From an uncultured Lachnospiraceae bacterium (GTDB lineage Bacteria > Bacillota > Clostridia > Lachnospirales > Lachnospiraceae), in NCBI GenBank assembly GCA_900316855.1, contig ONEK01000010.1, forward strand, positions 1 to 64,000: 64,000 nt of DNA, in the 5' to 3' direction. This document shows, piece by piece, positions 25,609-33,601 of this stretch (its first letter is position 1; the number at the start of each line of letters is the position of its first letter). Both the position numbers and the translations under genes were made by a program. The notes beneath the pieces are model-generated. The model was not told the DNA's origin and did not search any database. It was given only the letters and a program-made list of their open reading frames with translations.

Positions 25609-27735
25609 ATGACAGAGAGATTTACACTGGCAGCAGGCAGAATCCGTGAAATCAGCCGGCTTTCAGCGGTAGACGGGCGATTCCGTGATTATTTCGAAAG
25701 GACGGCCTCCCAGATTGCTGCCTGGCTTGAGGAGTACGACTACCTCCATTCCGCAGAGCGAAGGACTGCCTCCCCCAGGATCCTCGCGCAGCACAACCAT
25801 GCGCTGTACGAGGACATCCTGCCGGAGCACTACGGGCAAAGCTACGCAAATCCGGATTACGCAAAGCAGCAGCTTGGGAAGGAATTCGGACCGCTCCTTG
25901 CCGCGCTTGTCTTCGAGTGCCGCGCTATCATTCCGTTTGTCTACGAGGATGCCGCAGAGGAAATTACGATCCGCATGGAACTGTTCCTGGAGATCGAGAC
26001 GGCCTTTGAAGTGGAGAAAAGGCAGTTCGAAGCGCTGAAAGCGGAGGGGAAGGATCCGTCTGAGCGCGGGATCACCGGCGTTCCTGCCGCGCAGGGAATC
26101 CGGAAGATCTTCCGGGACTTTCTCATGGATTACGCAGAGGCAGAGGACGCCCTTGAGATTGCCGATAAGCTGACGGTGCGCGAAGGAAGCGCTTCGGCAC
26201 GGATTCTGCACGAGAGGGACCTGACAGATCCGCGGACCCTGTATGATTACGGCGAGTTCATCACCGGAAATGAGCTCGGAGCGCAGGAGCTTCTTGCGGG
26301 TCTTTCCAATGAGGAAGTTGACCGTCTCGCGATGACGTTCACAGAGGGGTATCGGGCCGGCTTTGTCAAAACCGGCAAACACCTTGAGCTGAAAAGCTGT
26401 GTCGGCCTGATCTGGCATGCGGGCTTTGAACGCGTGATCAGGCGGGCCATGGAGAGGTTCGCGGACCTTGGCAAAACCTGCTCGTGCTTCCGGGAGGTGC
26501 TGACCCTGTTCCGGACGATCGGCCCGGACGCGACCGGCATTGCCGGAGCGGACCCGAACCCGCAGTACCGTTATGACCACCGGGAGGACCTTGGCCTGTT
26601 TCTCGATGACGCCATGAATGACCGGAGGATCGAAGCTCTGGACAACGCCTACCGCAGGCAGAGGGAGGAGACACGGCAGTTCGCGGGTCCTGCCGTGCTG
26701 GAGTCGTTCGGCGAGGAGCCGTTTGCCCCTGTTTCCTCCGGGGCCAGGGTTACACTGGATTCCCTGCAGCAGAAAATGATGGCGCAGTATCGACAGAAGG
26801 CAGTGCTGTTTTATAATGAGGCTGTCATCGGCAGCAATCGCTCCTTTACCATTATGGACCTGCCTCTTCCGGGCATTGCAGCTTCCCGGGATCAGTACGG
26901 TGAGATTTTCGAAGCGATTGTCCGGATCAACACGCTTGATTTAGCGAAGTACCGGGAAATCCAGCAGATATTGATCAATGCGCTGGATACGGCGGATAAG
27001 CTCGAAGTGAAGGGAGCGAACGGCAACCGCACGGATCTTTGCGTCAATCTGTGGAAGCTGAACGATCCTATGAAGGAAACGATCTTCGAAAACTGCGTTG
27101 CGGATGTCAATATTCCGGTCGGGGAGATATTCACTTCCCCCGTCCTTCACGGGACGAACGGCGTGCTGCATGTGAAGCGGGTTTTCCTGGAGGGACTGGA
27201 ATACAGGGATCTTTGCCTGACGTTTCGTGACGGGTGCGTCAGTGATTATTCCTGCGGGAATTTCGCGGGGGAATCCGGCGGCGCCAAACGGGGCCGTGCC
27301 TACATCGAGGAAAATATTCTGTTCCATCACAGGACGCTTCCCATGGGAGAGTGCGCGATCGGGACGAATACGACCGCCTATGCGGCGGGAAAGAGGTACG
27401 GAATTTCCGGCCGTCTTCCGATTCTCATCGCGGAGAAGACAGGTCCCCACTTCGCCGTAGGAGATACGTGCTATTCCCACGAGGAGGACAACAGGGCTTT
27501 TAATCCTGACGGAAAGGAAATCGTTGCGAAGGACAACGACTTTTCAAAAAAGCGCGGTATCGATCCGCAGAACGCTTATTTCGGCTGCCATACGGATATC
27601 ACGATTCCCTATGAGGAGCTGGGAAGCATTGAGGCGGTAAGGAGGGACGGAAGCCGCGTAACACTCCTGAGGGACGGAAGGTTTGTCCTTCCGGGGACAG
27701 AGGAGCTTAACGCGCCGCTGGACGAACTGAAGTGA
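25609..27735 (+). CDS. M29-type aminopeptidase
   Basis: 708 residues. The C-terminal ~350 residues have the M29 (AmpS/PepS thermophilic aminopeptidase) pattern: VNIPVGEIFTSPVLHGTNGVL, VFLEGLEYRDLCLTFRDG, GECAIGTNTTAYAAGKRY and AEKTGPHFAVGDTCYSHEED, supplying metal-ligand Glu and His residues. The first ~350 residues are a helical region not found in short M29 enzymes, making this a long clostridial variant. Cytosolic peptide turnover is the likely role. Ends just before repeat R1b. Confidence 0.8.
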   Translation: MTERFTLAAGRIREISRLSAVDGRFRDYFERTASQIAAWLEEYDYLHSAERRTASPRILAQHNHALYEDILPEHYGQSYANPDYAKQQLGKEFGPLLAALVFECRAIIPFVYEDAAEEITIRMELFLEIETAFEVEKRQFEALKAEGKDPSERGITGVPAAQGIRKIFRDFLMDYAEAEDALEIADKLTVREGSASARILHERDLTDPRTLYDYGEFITGNELGAQELLAGLSNEEVDRLAMTFTEGYRAGFVKTGKHLELKSCVGLIWHAGFERVIRRAMERFADLGKTCSCFREVLTLFRTIGPDATGIAGADPNPQYRYDHREDLGLFLDDAMNDRRIEALDNAYRRQREETRQFAGPAVLESFGEEPFAPVSSGARVTLDSLQQKMMAQYRQKAVLFYNEAVIGSNRSFTIMDLPLPGIAASRDQYGEIFEAIVRINTLDLAKYREIQQILINALDTADKLEVKGANGNRTDLCVNLWKLNDPMKETIFENCVADVNIPVGEIFTSPVLHGTNGVLHVKRVFLEGLEYRDLCLTFRDGCVSDYSCGNFAGESGGAKRGRAYIEENILFHHRTLPMGECAIGTNTTAYAAGKRYGISGRLPILIAEKTGPHFAVGDTCYSHEEDNRAFNPDGKEIVAKDNDFSKKRGIDPQNAYFGCHTDITIPYEELGSIEAVRRDGSRVTLLRDGRFVLPGTEELNAPLDELK

Positions 27736-27740
27736 AAGAC

Positions 27741-27950
27741 TGATCATACGGGTGAAACCGCCTTCGCGGATTTCACCCGATGAACGCCTGCTTACGCAAG
27801 CATAAGGAGGAAATTCAGAATGTGACGCCGATGCGTCACATTCATGAATACGAACCCGACGGAAGGGCATCGGGTTCGAATGATCATACGGGTGAAACCG
27901 TCTTCGCGGATTTCACCCGATGAACGCCTGCTTACGCAGGCATAAGGAGG
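27741..27950 (+). repeat. Hairpin-rich duplicated element R1b upstream of purE
   Basis: A 70-bp sequence occurs at 27741-27810 and 27881-27950 with two mismatches, period 140 bp. Each copy holds GATCATAC, hairpin CGGGTGAAA/TTTCACCCG, GATG, a GCCTGC/GCAGGC-type hairpin and AAGGAGG. The 70-bp middle has GAATGTGACG/CGTCACATTC around CCGATG and CGAACCCGA/TCGGGTTCG. It matches R1a (12422-12596) in order and in the core, with paired substitutions in both core stems. The second copy supplies purE's ribosome site. Confidence 0.85.
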
Positions 27951-27954
27951 GATT

Positions 27955-28461
27955 ATGGCAGCAGTAGGTATTGTGATGGGCTCGGACTCGGATATGGCGG
28001 TCATGGGCAAGGCGGCGGAGGTGCTCGATACCTTCGGGATTGATTATGAGATGCACATCATCTCGGCACATCGGGAGCCGGACGTGTTTTTTGACTGGGC
28101 GAAGGGCGCCGAGGAGCGGGGAGTGAAGGTCATCATTGCAGGTGCCGGAATGGCGGCCCACCTGCCCGGTATGTGCGCGGCGCTGTTTCCGATGCCGGTG
28201 ATCGGCATCCCGATGCACACGACCTCCCTGGGAGGAAGGGACTCCCTTTACTCCATTGTCCAGATGCCCAGCGGCATTCCGGTTGCAACCGTAGCCATCA
28301 ACGGCGGTAAGAACGCAGGGCTTCTTGCGGTGAAGATCCTTGCGGTATCCGATCCGGCGCTTCTGCAGAAGATGAAAGACTATCTGAAGAGCCTGAAGGA
28401 AGAGGTTGAAGCGAAGGACGCGAAGCTGCAGGAGACCGGTTACCGTAACTACACGAAGTGA
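27955..28461 (+). CDS. purE: N5-carboxyaminoimidazole ribonucleotide mutase
   Basis: 168 residues. It interconverts N5-CAIR and CAIR. Opens with GIVMGSDSDMAVM, has the catalytic ISAHREPD histidine, AGAGMAAHLPGM and GIPMHT, as in class I PurE. No purK lies in the window. The start follows AAGGAGGGATT supplied by repeat R1b. Confidence 0.94.
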   Translation: MAAVGIVMGSDSDMAVMGKAAEVLDTFGIDYEMHIISAHREPDVFFDWAKGAEERGVKVIIAGAGMAAHLPGMCAALFPMPVIGIPMHTTSLGGRDSLYSIVQMPSGIPVATVAINGGKNAGLLAVKILAVSDPALLQKMKDYLKSLKEEVEAKDAKLQETGYRNYTK

Positions 28462-28552
28462 TTCATCCGTGCACCAGATCATTTTCTGCTCCTGAAAACG
28501 TCAGGAGACAGCGGCAGGATCCGCCGGAACGGGCGGTCAGAAAGGAACCATC

Positions 28553-29638
28553 ATGGCACTAGATTACAAATCTTCCGGAGTAGATGTGGAAGCCGGCTAC
28601 CGGTCCGTAGAGCTGATGAAGCAGTATGTGAAGAGAACGATGCGGGAGGAGGTCCTGGGAGGTCTCGGCGGTTTCTCCGGTGCATTCTCGCTGGACAAGA
28701 TCAAAAAAATGAAGGATCCGGTCCTGCTGTCCGGTACGGACGGCGTAGGGACGAAGCAGAAAATCGCCTTTCTCCTGGATCAGCATGACACGGTCGGCAT
28801 CGACTGCGTCGCGATGTGTGTGAACGATGTTGCCTGCGCGGGAGGCGACCCGCTGTTTTTCCTTGATTACATTGCCTGCGGCAGGAATGTTCCCGAGAAG
28901 ATTGCGGCGCTGGTAAAGGGCGTTGCCGAGGGCTGCGTGCAGGCGGACTCTGCACTGCTCGGCGGTGAGACTGCCGAGCATCCCGGTCTCATGCCGGATG
29001 ACGAATATGATCTTGCGGGCTTTTCCGTCGGTGTTGTCGAGCGCTCTGAAATGATCACGGGACAGGACATCCGTCCCGGAGACGCACTCATCGGAATTGC
29101 TTCGTCCGGTGTTCATTCCAATGGTTTCTCGCTGGTGCGCAGGGTGTTCGACATCACGAACCGGGAGGTGCTGGACAGGACCTATGACGAGCTCGGAGGG
29201 AAGAAGCTCGGGGAGGTTCTGCTGACTCCCACGAAGATCTACGTGCATACCATGAAGGCCATCCGCAATGCGGGCGTAAAGGTGAAGGGCTGCAGCCATG
29301 TGACCGGCGGCGGGTTCTACGAGAACATTCCGAGAATGCTGCCCGATCACACCGTTGCTCATATCGAGAAGGACAGCTATCCGGTTCCGCCGGTGTTCTC
29401 CCTTATTCAGAAGACGGGGGATATTGACACGCACGTCATGTATAACACGTTTAACATGGGAATCGGCCTGTGCCTTGCGGTAGATCCCGCAGATGCCGCG
29501 CGCACCATGGAAGCCGCGGAGGCAGCAGGCGATAAGGCTTACCGGATCGGCAGCGTGCTCGATGAGAAGGACGCGGCAGACATTGAGAGGGGCGGCAACA
29601 CGAGCGCGGCATCCGGAAAGGGCGTGGAATTATGCTGA
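28553..29638 (+). CDS. purM: Phosphoribosylformylglycinamidine cyclo-ligase
   Basis: 361 residues. It closes the imidazole ring to AIR. It has DYKSSGVDVEAGYRSVELMK, GGFSGAFSLD, LLSGTDGVGTK, MCVNDVACAGGDPLFFLDY, GGETAEHPG and HVTGGGF. Overlaps purN by 7 bp (ATGCTGA), indicating coupling. Confidence 0.95.
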   Translation: MALDYKSSGVDVEAGYRSVELMKQYVKRTMREEVLGGLGGFSGAFSLDKIKKMKDPVLLSGTDGVGTKQKIAFLLDQHDTVGIDCVAMCVNDVACAGGDPLFFLDYIACGRNVPEKIAALVKGVAEGCVQADSALLGGETAEHPGLMPDDEYDLAGFSVGVVERSEMITGQDIRPGDALIGIASSGVHSNGFSLVRRVFDITNREVLDRTYDELGGKKLGEVLLTPTKIYVHTMKAIRNAGVKVKGCSHVTGGGFYENIPRMLPDHTVAHIEKDSYPVPPVFSLIQKTGDIDTHVMYNTFNMGIGLCLAVDPADAARTMEAAEAAGDKAYRIGSVLDEKDAADIERGGNTSAASGKGVELC

Positions 29639-30267
29639 ACGTCCTTGTATGCGTATCCGGAGGCGGCACGAACCTGCAGGCGATTCTCGACCGGATCGCG
29701 GACGGGACGATATCGCATGCGAGGGTTGTGCGGGTCATTTCCAACAACCCGGGGGTCTATGCACTCGAGAGGGCAAAGAAAGCCGGCATTCCGGCTAAGG
29801 TCATCTCTCCGAAGTCCTATCCCGACCGGGAGGTATTCAATGAGGCACTTCTTCGCGGAATCCGGGAAGCGGACCCGGACCTCATCGTTCTCGCGGGGTT
29901 TCTCGTTGCCATTCCTCCGCAGGTCATCCGGGCTTATCCCGGAAAAATCATCAACATCCATCCTGCCCTGATCCCATCATTCTGCGGGAAGGGGTTCTAT
30001 GGCATCAGGGTTCATGAAAAGGCACTTGAGCGCGGCGTCCGGGTGACGGGCGCAACCGTGCACTTTGTCGACGAGGGCATGGACTCCGGGCCGATCATCC
30101 TGCAGAAGGCGGTCGATATCCCGCAGGGCATCAGTGCTGCCGACCTGCAGCAGAAGGTCATGAAGGAAGCGGAATGGGTCATTCTGCCCCGTGCGGTTGA
30201 GCTCATCGCCGAGGGTAGAGTGAAGCTGGAAGACGGGCATGTGACGATCCTGGAGCGGCAGGCGTAA
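29632..30267 (+). CDS. purN: Phosphoribosylglycinamide formyltransferase
   Basis: 211 residues. Formyl-THF-dependent formylation of GAR. GGGTNLQAIL near the start, catalytic Asn/His in NIHPALIPSFCGKGFYG, and VHFVDEGMDSGPII with the catalytic Asp. Its ATG lies inside the end of purM. Confidence 0.94.
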   Translation: MLNVLVCVSGGGTNLQAILDRIADGTISHARVVRVISNNPGVYALERAKKAGIPAKVISPKSYPDREVFNEALLRGIREADPDLIVLAGFLVAIPPQVIRAYPGKIINIHPALIPSFCGKGFYGIRVHEKALERGVRVTGATVHFVDEGMDSGPIILQKAVDIPQGISAADLQQKVMKEAEWVILPRAVELIAEGRVKLEDGHVTILERQA

Positions 30268-30312
30268 CAGAGGAAGAAATGCATGCCGGTGCATGCACAA
30301 AGAGGTGACTAA

Positions 30313-31590
30313 ATGAAGGTATTACTGGTTGGCGGCGGCGGCCGCGAGCATGCAATCGCGACGGCGATTGTGAAATCAAAGAGAGTGGACAGGCTGTACT
30401 GTGCCCCCGGAAATGCCGGCATTGCGCAGATCGCGGAGTGTGCGCCGATCGGCGTCATGGAGTTCGACAGGCTTATTGCCTTTGCGAAGCAGAAGCAGGT
30501 TGATCTTACGGTCTGCAGCCAGGATGACCCGCTGTGTGCCGGAATTGTGGACGCGTTCGAGGCGGCAGGACTGAAGATTTTCGGAACACGGAAAAACGCT
30601 GCCATCATAGAGGGCTCCAAGGCATTCTCCAAGGCCCTGATGAAGAAATATCACATCCCGACGGCGGCTTATGAGGTATTTACCGACGCGGAGGAGGCCA
30701 AAGCCTGGCTGAAGGCAAACAACCGGTTCCCGATTGTGCTGAAGGCGGATGGCCTCGCGCTGGGCAAGGGCGTACTCATCTGCAACACACTGGAGGAGGC
30801 ACAGGAAGGTGTCCGCACCATCATGCTGGACAGGAAGTTCGGCACCGCGGGCAACGAGCTGGTCATCGAGGAGTTCATGACAGGCAGGGAGGTTTCCGCG
30901 CTTGCGTTTGTCGACGGGACACATTACCAGCTCATGACGTCCTCCCAGGATCACAAGAGAATCGGCGACGGCGACACCGGTCTCAATACCGGCGGAATGG
31001 GGACGTTCTCTCCGAGTCCTTTCTTTACGGACGAAATCCGCAGAATCTGCGATGAGAAGATTTTCCGGCCCACAGTCGATGCCATGAAGAGCGAGGGAAG
31101 GGAATTCCGCGGAGTTCTGTATTTCGGCCTCATGCTGACGGAGGACGGCCCGAAGGTCGTGGAATACAACACCCGTTTCGGCGATCCGGAGACGCAGGTC
31201 ATCCTGCCGAGGATGAAGACGGACATCATCGACGTCTTCGAAGCCTGCATGAACGGAACACTGGACCGGATCCGGATTGAATTTGCCGACAACGCGGCAG
31301 TCTGTGTCGTTCTGGCTTCCGGCGGCTATCCGGTTTCATACGAAAAAGGAAAGGTAATCCACGGGCTGGAGCATTTCAGGGACAGGGATGATATCTTCTG
31401 CTTCCATGCCGGAACGAAATTCGATGACAGAGGCAGGATTGTGACGAGCGGCGGACGGGTGCTCGGCGTCACTGCCCTGGGAAGCGATCTGAAGGACGCC
31501 AGGAACAGGGCTTATGAGGCGGTAAAGTATATCGACTTCGAAAAGATGTATCTGCGGCATGATATCGGCCACGCCATTGACGAGGCGTAA
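30313..31590 (+). CDS. purD: Phosphoribosylamine-glycine ligase
   Basis: 425 residues, an ATP-grasp enzyme making GAR. VLLVGGGGREHAIA at the N-terminus, LKADGLALGKGV, GTAGNELVIEEFMTGREVS, YNTRFGDPETQ and SGGYP are family landmarks. Starts 45 nt after purN. A partial R1 sequence follows its stop. Confidence 0.95.
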   Translation: MKVLLVGGGGREHAIATAIVKSKRVDRLYCAPGNAGIAQIAECAPIGVMEFDRLIAFAKQKQVDLTVCSQDDPLCAGIVDAFEAAGLKIFGTRKNAAIIEGSKAFSKALMKKYHIPTAAYEVFTDAEEAKAWLKANNRFPIVLKADGLALGKGVLICNTLEEAQEGVRTIMLDRKFGTAGNELVIEEFMTGREVSALAFVDGTHYQLMTSSQDHKRIGDGDTGLNTGGMGTFSPSPFFTDEIRRICDEKIFRPTVDAMKSEGREFRGVLYFGLMLTEDGPKVVEYNTRFGDPETQVILPRMKTDIIDVFEACMNGTLDRIRIEFADNAAVCVVLASGGYPVSYEKGKVIHGLEHFRDRDDIFCFHAGTKFDDRGRIVTSGGRVLGVTALGSDLKDARNRAYEAVKYIDFEKMYLRHDIGHAIDEA

Positions 31591-31600
31591 ACCTGAAATG

Positions 31601-31635
31601 TGATCATACGCGGATTTCCGGCGCGCATTCATTGA
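31601..31635 (+). repeat. Partial R1-type element after purD
   Basis: TGATCATACGCGGATTTCC (31601 on) repeats the GATCATAC lead and the CGCGGATTTC piece of R1b, but the hairpin is missing. Looks like a deleted or decayed copy. I saw the octamer GATCATAC only at R1a, in both R1b repeats and here. Confidence 0.5.
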
Positions 31636-31660
31636 CTGCAGTAGTTCATTTTTGTAAAAT
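31632..31660 (+). promoter_or_regulatory. Promoter of the SH3-domain gene
   Basis: TTGACT (31632-31637), 17-bp spacer, TAAAAT (31655-31660). Leader of about 80 nt to the ATG at 31747. Confidence 0.7.
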
Positions 31661-31746
31661 AAATATGTTATGGCATTTAAGCATGCCGTAGTGCATTTTT
31701 CCCTGTGTAAGCCGCAAGGCGTGGGATAAATTGAAGGAGTTGAATA

Positions 31747-33012
31747 ATGTTATTGAAAAACAGCAAGGGGATTCGAGTATTTGCCGCGGCCGCAGCCCTC
31801 AGCGTCAGCCTTGCGGCAGCATCGCCGGTTGCATCTGTCACAGCGCTGGCGGCAACGGGAACCGTAACCGGTGACCAGATCAATGTCAGGAGCGATGCCA
31901 GCACGAGCTCATCGGTTGTCGGAACCGCCAATAACGGCGAGACCTATGAGATCGGCGAGTCCAAGACCGATGACACCGGTGCCACCTGGTACCAGGTGAC
32001 ACTCTCCAACGGAAGCACCGGATATATCCGCAATGATTTCATCCAGGTTTCCGAGGATGAGGCAGACGCCGGCACAGCGGAAACGGCAGACGCAGAGGCC
32101 ACGGATGAGGAAATGGCCGCAGCCGCCTCCACGGAAGCAGCACAGACTACTGCCACAGCCACGGGGGACACGGGAGACTACCAGATTGTCCTGGCTCCGG
32201 ATGAGAACGGCAATGATACCTATTACCTGTATGACAATGCCAAGGGCGAGCGGATGAAGCTGTCCGATATCGACACCCTGCAGAAGGCAGCAGCGGACGC
32301 GCAGGCGGAAGCTGCTTCGCTCGGAACGAAGTACAAGCTGATCCTGATCGTTCTTGCAGTGCTCCTTGTTATTGCTATCGTCGGCTGTATTTTCCTGTTC
32401 CTCCGCCTGAAGGACGCACTGACAAACGGCCGCCGGGAGCGTGACCTGACCCAGGAAAGAAGGAACGCAAGAAGGGAAGGACGCAACGCGGATGATCTGT
32501 CGGATCTCCACCGCGGTGTGCGCGCTGACCGCCGGGAGGCAAGAAACCGCCAGGATGCCTATCCCTCCGGGGCAAGAAGGGAAGGGGCAGGTCCTGACGG
32601 AGCAAGGAGTCCGGTCCGTCCGGCAGCAGGCCCTGACGGGGTCAGACGTCCGGTCCGTCCGGCAGCAGGCCCTGACGGTGCAAGGCGTCCGGTTCGTCCG
32701 ACAGCAGATGGTGACGGCACAAGGCGTCCGGTCCGCCCGGCAGCAGATGCTGACGGCACAAGGCGTCCGGTCCGTCCGGCAGCAGGTCCTGACGGAGCAA
32801 GGCGTCCCGTTCGTCCCGCAGGGGATGAGGACGTAAGACGCGCGGAGCGCCCGGCAAGACGCCCTGTGGATGATGCACCCGCCGCACGCACTGCGACGCA
32901 CCCGGTTTCCAGACCGGCACAGGCTCCTGCGTCGAAGCCCAAGGCGAAGAATTTCGCAGACGACGATGATTTCGACTATGATTTCATCAGTCTGGACGAC
33001 GACAACAAGTAA
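31747..33012 (+). CDS. SH3-domain membrane protein with proline/arginine repeat tail
   Basis: 421 residues in four parts. A signal peptide covers about 1-36 (IRVFAAAAALSVSLAAA). A bacterial SH3 domain follows at about 38-98 (INVRSDASTSSSVVG, GATWYQV, GYIRNDF), then an Ala/Glu/Thr-rich linker. A membrane helix at about 198-222 (LILIVLAVLLVIAIVGCIF) is followed by a basic tail with about six 13-residue repeats of the form GPDGARRPVRPAA (nt ~32586-32830), ending in acid DDDDFDYDF. This topology puts SH3 outside, likely touching the cell wall, and the repeats inside. Function is unknown. Confidence 0.75.
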   Translation: MLLKNSKGIRVFAAAAALSVSLAAASPVASVTALAATGTVTGDQINVRSDASTSSSVVGTANNGETYEIGESKTDDTGATWYQVTLSNGSTGYIRNDFIQVSEDEADAGTAETADAEATDEEMAAAASTEAAQTTATATGDTGDYQIVLAPDENGNDTYYLYDNAKGERMKLSDIDTLQKAAADAQAEAASLGTKYKLILIVLAVLLVIAIVGCIFLFLRLKDALTNGRRERDLTQERRNARREGRNADDLSDLHRGVRADRREARNRQDAYPSGARREGAGPDGARSPVRPAAGPDGVRRPVRPAAGPDGARRPVRPTADGDGTRRPVRPAADADGTRRPVRPAAGPDGARRPVRPAGDEDVRRAERPARRPVDDAPAARTATHPVSRPAQAPASKPKAKNFADDDDFDYDFISLDDDNK

Positions 33013-33053
33013 AACTCCGGACGGATCCCATACCAGATCCGCTATGGACATAG

Positions 33054-33092
33054 ATAGCCAGCTGTTATACAATACGTATAACAGCTGGCTAT
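33054..33092. promoter_or_regulatory. Perfect 39-bp palindrome upstream of the GntR gene
   Basis: ATAGCCAGCTGTTATAC (33054-33070) and GTATAACAGCTGGCTAT (33076-33092) are exact complements around AATAC. No T tract follows, so an operator for the adjacent GntR-type regulator is more likely than a terminator. A TATACT (33093-33098) just after could be the gene's -10. Confidence 0.6.
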
Positions 33093-33122
33093 TATACTTG
33101 CAGCCGGCAAAAGAGGTGCATT

Positions 33123-33575
33123 ATGTTTCTGGAGATAGATTTCAGTAGTGATGAAGCAATTTACCAGCAGCTGTGCAACCAGATCATCATGGGCATTGCA
33201 ACATCCCAGTTCACGGAAGGAGAGGTGCTGCCCTCCGTGCGGCAGCTGGCAGATGAAATCGGCATCAACATGCACACGGTAAACAAGGCCTATTCCGTCC
33301 TGAAACAGGAGGGCTTTGTCAAGGTGGACCGCAGGAAGGGAGCCGTGATTTCGGTGGATTCCAACAAGCAGCGTGCGCTGGATCTCATCCATCAGCAGAT
33401 GGAATCGCTGATGGCAGAGGCAATCTGCAGGAACCTGTCGAGGGACGATATCCACGACCTCGTGGATCAGATTTTTGATGAATACGAGGGATATGAAGCG
33501 GGAACGGAGGAAACGCCGGATGCTGAACCCGGGATGCCGGGCGGCTCCGGCCCTCAAAGGCCCGGCGTACAGTGA
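33123..33575 (+). CDS. GntR-family transcriptional regulator, YtrA type
   Basis: 150 residues. The N-terminal winged helix has the GntR pattern: IYQQLCNQIIMGIATSQFTEGEVLPSVRQLADEIGI, then HTVNKAYSVLKQEGFV. The short helical C-terminus (about 45 residues) rather than a ligand domain marks the YtrA subfamily, followed by a Gly/Pro-rich tail. YtrA regulators usually repress their own operon through a palindrome. Here no ABC transporter follows; clpC starts 26 nt downstream. Confidence 0.82.
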   Translation: MFLEIDFSSDEAIYQQLCNQIIMGIATSQFTEGEVLPSVRQLADEIGINMHTVNKAYSVLKQEGFVKVDRRKGAVISVDSNKQRALDLIHQQMESLMAEAICRNLSRDDIHDLVDQIFDEYEGYEAGTEETPDAEPGMPGGSGPQRPGVQ

Positions 33576-33601
33576 CACATTAAACAAGGCGAGAGAATAT
33601 C

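Noticed and set aside
32586..32830. Regular short repeats that could suggest CRISPR
   Set aside because: They are 39-bp in-frame coding repeats of a Pro/Arg-rich tail with no spacers and no cas genes nearby.
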